Part shown: positions 6,503 to 9,759 of the stretch, in pieces
Layout of the letters: each line of letters opens with the position of its first letter
Position numbering within the stretch: the stretch's first letter is position 1
Origin: an uncultured Thiomonas sp.
GTDB lineage: Bacteria; Pseudomonadota; Gammaproteobacteria; Burkholderiales; Burkholderiaceae_C
Reading direction: 5' to 3'
Assembly: GCA_937927695.1 (NCBI GenBank)
Contig: CALBRU010000369.1
Coordinates: 1 to 9,759, forward strand
DNA length: 9,759 bases
Translations under genes and position numbers: made by a program
The notes under the pieces: model-generated
What the model was told of the DNA's origin: nothing
Database searches by the model: none
The model's input: the letters and a program-made list of their open reading frames with translations, nothing else

Positions 6503-7201
6503 ATGATCCACCCTAAAAAAATCGCAAAATTGTTCGCAGCTGCGGTTCTCGCAACATCTTCGCTGGCGGCTGCCCATGCCGGCGAGGCTCGCAGCATCAA
6601 CAACTGGCAGGACCCGTACGGTCTGACCTGGATGAACGGCGACAACAAGCTGTGCTGGCAAGACAACTTCTGGACCCCGGCAACCGCCTCTAGCGAAGCT
6701 TGTGGCCTGCCCGTCGTAGCCAAGGCTGCTCCGGCGCCTGCTCCGGCCGCGGCCCCGGCCCCGGCCCCTGCTCCTGCGCCTGCCCCCGCTCCGGCCCCGG
6801 CCCCCGTACCTGTGAGCGAAAAAGTCACCTATAACGCCGACGCCTTTTTCCAATTCAACAAGGCTGTCCTGCTGCCCGCTGGCAAGGAAAAGCTCGATGA
6901 TCTGGCTGGCAAGATCAAAGCCATCAATCTGGAAGTCGTGATCGCCACTGGCTACACCGACAGCTTCGGCAGCGTGGCTTACAACCAGAAGCTCTCGGTT
7001 CGCCGTGCTGAAGCCGTTAAGGCTTATCTGGTGAGCCAGGGTGTTCCGGCTGACAAGATCTACGTCGAAGGCAAGGGTAAGACCGACTTCCGCGTCGATC
7101 CCAAGAGCTGCAAGGGCACGTTCAAGCAACAGGTCGAGTGCCAGGCCCCCAACCGCCGCACTGTGGTTGAGGTTGTCGGTACCCACATGGTCACCAAGTA
7201 A
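6503..7201 (+). CDS. ompA: OmpA-family outer membrane / peptidoglycan-binding protein without a beta-barrel
   Basis: A 232-residue secreted protein. Residues 1-26 form a Sec signal peptide: KK near the start, a hydrophobic core, and an AHA cleavage site. The mature N-terminus is a short Trp/Cys-rich patch (33-69, with LCWQDNFWTPATA and cysteines 51 and 67), too short for the eight-stranded OmpA barrel. A rigid Ala-Pro linker (75-104) leads to an OmpA C-terminal domain (about 107-225). Asp153 in GYTDSFGS and Arg168 in SVRRA, 15 residues apart, match the pair that grips the diaminopimelate of peptidoglycan. Cys203 and Cys213 could form a disulfide. The protein probably sits in the periplasm or on the inner face of the outer membrane, tethering the envelope to the wall; this location is inferred. 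This layout recurs in betaproteobacterial OmpA proteins. The gene has its own promoter, a strong ribosome binding site and a terminator, as expected for an abundant envelope protein. Confidence 0.9.
   Translation: MIHPKKIAKLFAAAVLATSSLAAAHAGEARSINNWQDPYGLTWMNGDNKLCWQDNFWTPATASSEACGLPVVAKAAPAPAPAAAPAPAPAPAPAPAPAPAPVPVSEKVTYNADAFFQFNKAVLLPAGKEKLDDLAGKIKAINLEVVIATGYTDSFGSVAYNQKLSVRRAEAVKAYLVSQGVPADKIYVEGKGKTDFRVDPKSCKGTFKQQVECQAPNRRTVVEVVGTHMVTK
6725..6814 (+). repeat. Ala-Pro dipeptide repeat tract inside ompA
   Basis: About 30 codons alternate Ala (GCN) and Pro (CCN), with one AAA interruption and a VPV end. Third positions vary among C, G and T, so the DNA is a degenerate GC-rich 6-mer repeat rather than an exact one. 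It encodes the linker between the N-terminal patch and the peptidoglycan-binding domain. Confidence 0.9.
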
Positions 7202-7244
7202 GCCGTTCCAAGAAAGCGGCCTACTTAGAGCTGACTGCTTGACC

Positions 7245-7278
7245 GAAAAAGCCCCGCCCTGCGGGGCTTTTTCTTTTT
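7245..7278 (+). terminator. Strong intrinsic terminator after ompA
   Basis: A perfect 13-bp stem pairs GAAAAAGCCCCGC (7245-7257) with GCGGGGCTTTTTC (7261-7273) across the loop CCT, and is followed by five T residues (7274-7278). It begins 43 bases after the ompA stop. It separates ompA from the aminotransferase gene. Confidence 0.95.
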
Positions 7279-7294
7279 GGCGCGGTGTCGCTGC

Positions 7295-7316
7295 TTGACA
7301 ACGCCTTCGCTATATT
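7295..7316 (+). promoter_or_regulatory. Promoter-like elements before the aminotransferase gene
   Basis: A perfect -35 consensus TTGACA (7295-7300) is followed after only 10 bases by TATATT (7311-7316), a good -10 match. That spacing is too short for ordinary sigma-70 use together, and no good -10 box occurs 16-18 bases from TTGACA. A promoter must lie between the ompA terminator and 7377, but the exact elements are uncertain. Confidence 0.3.
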
Positions 7317-7376
7317 TGAGGGGGACATAAACCGAAACATCGGGGCCACACACATTCCCGTTTACAGGAGAGTTTC

Positions 7377-8735
7377 ATGGATCAAGCCGAACTTCAGCGT
7401 TCTGGCGCAATGACCGAGCTACCGTCGATGGACCAGCTCTGGATGCCGTTCACTGCCAACCGGCAGTTCAAAGCCGCCCCCCGACTGCTCGTCAGCGCGC
7501 AAGGCATGTATTACCGCTCTCACGACGGACGGCAAATTCTGGATGGCACATCGGGCCTGTGGTGCGTCAACGCCGGTCACGGCCGACCGGAGATCAGCGC
7601 GGCCATCGCCCATCAGGCGCAGGAGATGGACTATGCGCCCCCATTCCAGATGGGCCACCCTGTGCAGTTCGAGGCCGCCAATCTGCTGGCCGAAATCGCC
7701 CCCGCCGATCTGAAAAAGGTGTTTTTCACCAACTCCGGCTCGGAGTCGGTGGACTCGGCCCTGAAGATCGCCCTGGCCTATCACCGGGCGCGGGGTGACG
7801 GAACGCGCACCCTGTTCATCGGGCGTGAGCGCGGCTATCACGGCGTGGGATTCGGGGGCATCTCCGTGGGTGGTATGGTGGCGAATCGCAAGACCTTCCG
7901 CGGTTCGCTGCTGCCCAATGTGGATCATCTGCCCCACACTTACGCGCCTGAACATCAGGCATTTTCGCGGGGCATACCGGAATGGGGTGGACACCTCGCC
8001 GATGAGCTCGAACGCATTGTGGCGCTGCACGATGCGAGCAATATCGCCGCCGTGATCGTCGAGCCCGTCGCTGGGTCAACCGGCGTGCTTGTGCCGCCCA
8101 AGGGGTATCTGGAACGGCTGCGCGCGATATGCGATAAATACGGCATTCTGTTGATTTTCGATGAGGTCATCACCGGCTATGGGCGGCTGGGCACGCCGTT
8201 TGCCGCACAGTATTTCAAGATCACGCCCGACATCATCACCACCGCCAAGGCCGTCAACAATGCTGCAGTGCCGCTGGGCGCAGTGTTTGTGCGCAATGGC
8301 ATTTACGACACGGTCGTGAACGGATCTCCAGACGGCACCGTCGAATTTTTCCACGGTTACACCTATTCGGGCCATCCTCTGGCCATGGCCGCTGCCGTCG
8401 CGGCGCAAAAGATTTACAAGCGCGACAAGTTGCTCACCCGCGTGCAGGACGACGGCATCGCACACTACTGGCAGGAAGCGCTGCACGCCCTGCGAGACGT
8501 GCGACACGTCAAAGACCTGCGCAATATCGGGCTGATTGGCGCCATCGAGCTGGAGTCGCGGCCTGCCGCCGTGGGCAAGCGGGCCTTTGAAGCGTTTGTC
8601 GGCTGCTACGCACGCGGCCTGCTGGTGCGGTACACGGGCGACACCCTTGCGCTGTCGCCTCCGCTCATCATCGAGCGCGGCCAGATCGATCAGATCATGT
8701 CGACCCTTCGGGACGTTCTGCGCACCATCGACTGA
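7377..8735 (+). CDS. Omega-amino acid (beta-alanine) : pyruvate aminotransferase, class III
   Basis: A 452-residue pyridoxal-phosphate enzyme of the class III aminotransferase family, full length for the omega-transaminase group. Visible features are the substrate-pocket Trp62 and Phe90, NSGSES (119-124) binding the cofactor phosphate, YHG (154-156) stacking on the ring, FDEVITG (261-267) with Asp262 contacting the pyridine nitrogen, and TTAKAVNNAAVPLGA with Lys291 as the aldimine lysine. Arg418 lies where the mobile 'flipping' arginine of characterised omega-transaminases accepts the substrate carboxylate. Such enzymes move the amino group of beta-alanine, other omega-amino acids or amines to pyruvate, giving alanine; the physiological substrate here is unknown. 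AGGAGA lies 5 bases before the ATG. No semialdehyde dehydrogenase gene, a common partner, is next to it. It appears monocistronic, between two terminators. Confidence 0.9.
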   Translation: MDQAELQRSGAMTELPSMDQLWMPFTANRQFKAAPRLLVSAQGMYYRSHDGRQILDGTSGLWCVNAGHGRPEISAAIAHQAQEMDYAPPFQMGHPVQFEAANLLAEIAPADLKKVFFTNSGSESVDSALKIALAYHRARGDGTRTLFIGRERGYHGVGFGGISVGGMVANRKTFRGSLLPNVDHLPHTYAPEHQAFSRGIPEWGGHLADELERIVALHDASNIAAVIVEPVAGSTGVLVPPKGYLERLRAICDKYGILLIFDEVITGYGRLGTPFAAQYFKITPDIITTAKAVNNAAVPLGAVFVRNGIYDTVVNGSPDGTVEFFHGYTYSGHPLAMAAAVAAQKIYKRDKLLTRVQDDGIAHYWQEALHALRDVRHVKDLRNIGLIGAIELESRPAAVGKRAFEAFVGCYARGLLVRYTGDTLALSPPLIIERGQIDQIMSTLRDVLRTID

Positions 8736-8754
8736 ACGGTTCGCCCACTTTGTC

Positions 8755-8778
8755 AACCCGGCCTCGCGCCGGGTTTTT
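8755..8778 (+). terminator. Intrinsic terminator after the aminotransferase gene
   Basis: AACCCGGC (8755-8762) and GCCGGGTT (8768-8775) form an 8-bp stem around a 5-base loop, followed by T residues to 8778. It starts 19 bases after the stop codon and isolates the aminotransferase transcript from the membrane-protein gene downstream. Confidence 0.88.
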
Positions 8779-8871
8779 CATGTCTTGTCGGCCTCTCGAC
8801 CTCGAGACTGTCGCCGCGCGTTAAAGTGCATGCTTTATCGCGAATTGCACTTTCTTTTTTCCCTGCCTCAC

Positions 8872-9744
8872 ATGGACTCCCTGCTGCGTTGGTTCATTCC
8901 CTGGGAACTGTCTCCAACGGCCCTTGTCCTGTTGGCGACTGCGGCCGTTCTCTATGTACGCGGCTGCCGCAGACGGAAGATTTCAGTCTCGCGCCAGGTC
9001 AGCTTTTGGCTGGGGTGGGTGCTGATGTGGCAGGCCTTCCAGACCCGCTGGGACTACTACGCCGAGCATCAGTTTTTTGTGCATATCTCGCAGCAAATTT
9101 CGCTGCATGATTTCGCGCCGCTGCTCATTATGTGGAGCTATCCGCTCGCTGTGCTGCGAGCCGGCATTCCCGTGAACATCAGAGTGCGCTGGCTGAAGCC
9201 TTTTCAGCGCAACGCAGTTGTACGGGCGACCAAGCTCGTGCTCTTCAACCCTTACTTCGCCGCGTTTTTGTTTGGCGGCATGGCATTGCTCTGGCTGATT
9301 CCGTCTTTTCACCCCTTTGTCATGCTCAATGCGCCGACCTACCGGTTGATGAACTGGAGCATGGCGCTTGATGGCCTTTTGTTCTGGTGGCTGGTTCTCG
9401 ATACCCGTCCCAATCCTCCAGCCCATCTCTCGCCGGGAAAACGGGTTTTTCTGCCTCTGCTGAGCATGCTGCCGACCATGGTATGGGGCGCGATCCTCGC
9501 TCTGAGCATGACCGACTACTACCCGATTTATGAAATTTGCGGACGTGCGCTGAGCCTCGACCCATTAACCGATCAACACCTAGGCGGCCTGATCCTTTGG
9601 ATTCCAGGCTCTTTCCCCATGATCCTGGCCAGCATGATCGCGTTGCGCAGTTGGATGCGGCTTTCAGACCGAGGCCGGCTCAAGAAGCGGCCCAATAAGC
9701 GCACCGTTGCTTCGGCTTCGCCCGCCGTACCGCCCGTCGTTTAA
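8872..9744 (+). CDS. Caa3_CtaG-family cytochrome c oxidase assembly membrane protein
   Basis: A 290-residue inner-membrane protein with about seven hydrophobic segments (roughly 13-30, 43-57, 78-97, 122-143, 158-177, 191-213 and 235-257) and a basic, Pro/Ala-rich tail. The WxIPWExSPTAL start, the His-containing segment VHISQQISLHDFAPLL (70-85) and DQHLGGLILWIPGSF (234-248) resemble the Caa3_CtaG family. That family is linked to heme-copper oxidase assembly and is unrelated to the copper chaperone Cox11, also called CtaG. The precise role is poorly known, and conserved histidines suggest metal handling (inference). No oxidase subunit genes are near it in this window. The start is uncertain: ATG 8872 gives the family-like N-terminus, while an in-frame ATG at 8830 would add 14 residues; neither has a Shine-Dalgarno sequence. 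A terminator lies upstream, so the gene should have its own promoter, which I could not identify. Confidence 0.82.
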   Translation: MDSLLRWFIPWELSPTALVLLATAAVLYVRGCRRRKISVSRQVSFWLGWVLMWQAFQTRWDYYAEHQFFVHISQQISLHDFAPLLIMWSYPLAVLRAGIPVNIRVRWLKPFQRNAVVRATKLVLFNPYFAAFLFGGMALLWLIPSFHPFVMLNAPTYRLMNWSMALDGLLFWWLVLDTRPNPPAHLSPGKRVFLPLLSMLPTMVWGAILALSMTDYYPIYEICGRALSLDPLTDQHLGGLILWIPGSFPMILASMIALRSWMRLSDRGRLKKRPNKRTVASASPAVPPVV

Positions 9745-9759
9745 GAGACTTTGCGCCTG

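Noticed and set aside
6446..7186. A 246-codon minus-strand frame opposite ompA with a Gly/Arg/Ser-rich run
   Set aside because: The Gly/Arg-rich part is simply the reverse reading of the Ala-Pro repeat. ompA on the other strand has a signal peptide, ribosome binding site and terminator.
8536..8829. A much longer N-terminus for the CtaG-like protein, reading back into the aminotransferase gene
   Set aside because: It would overlap the end of the aminotransferase gene in another frame and pass through its terminator. The added residues are Arg/Ser-rich and unlike a membrane protein start.
1..9759. Mobile element, CRISPR, tRNA, phage or defence island
   Set aside because: No transposase or integrase motifs, no regularly spaced repeats, no cloverleaf-like segments and no obvious composition shift. 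The gene content is housekeeping.

Overview
This is an ordinary chromosomal housekeeping region from a GC-rich proteobacterium, very probably a betaproteobacterium of the order Burkholderiales. Three things suggest this. The gene order gyrA-serC-pheA-hisC-tyrA is conserved in beta- and gammaproteobacteria. The short, barrel-less OmpA-family protein with a Trp/Cys-rich N-terminal patch and an Ala-Pro linker is typical of Burkholderiales. The individual proteins also look betaproteobacterial. A Thiomonas-like genus is a guess that the sequence alone cannot prove.

Left part (1-6054, all minus strand): DNA gyrase subunit A is followed by serC, pheA (a chorismate mutase/prephenate dehydratase P-protein), a HisC-family aminotransferase and the first 27 codons of tyrA, which runs off the window. 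The gaps between genes are about 6, 6, 30 and 4 bases, and I see no terminator between them, so they probably form one transcription unit. It joins a topoisomerase gene to the serine/pyridoxal-phosphate and phenylalanine/tyrosine pathways. In related genomes the cluster continues into aroA, cmk and rpsA, outside this window.

Centre (6055-6502): a 448-base divergent intergenic region separates gyrA (leftward) from ompA (rightward). It holds a plausible ompA promoter, a perfect 13-bp palindrome just upstream of that promoter, a repeated 8-mer and a weak gyrA promoter candidate. I see no convincing gene or structured RNA in it.

Right part (6503-9744, all plus strand): three separately built genes. 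ompA encodes a secreted peptidoglycan-binding protein and ends at a strong intrinsic terminator. A class III omega-amino-acid:pyruvate aminotransferase follows, with its own strong ribosome binding site and terminator. Last is a polytopic membrane protein of the Caa3_CtaG cytochrome oxidase assembly family.

I found no mobile element, CRISPR array, tRNA, rRNA or defence system, and nothing that looks like an undescribed multi-gene system. The points most worth a second look are glutamine at GyrA position 83 (the quinolone-determining site), the palindrome in front of ompA, the HisC paralogue embedded in an aromatic operon, and the isolated CtaG-like gene whose start codon lacks a ribosome binding site.
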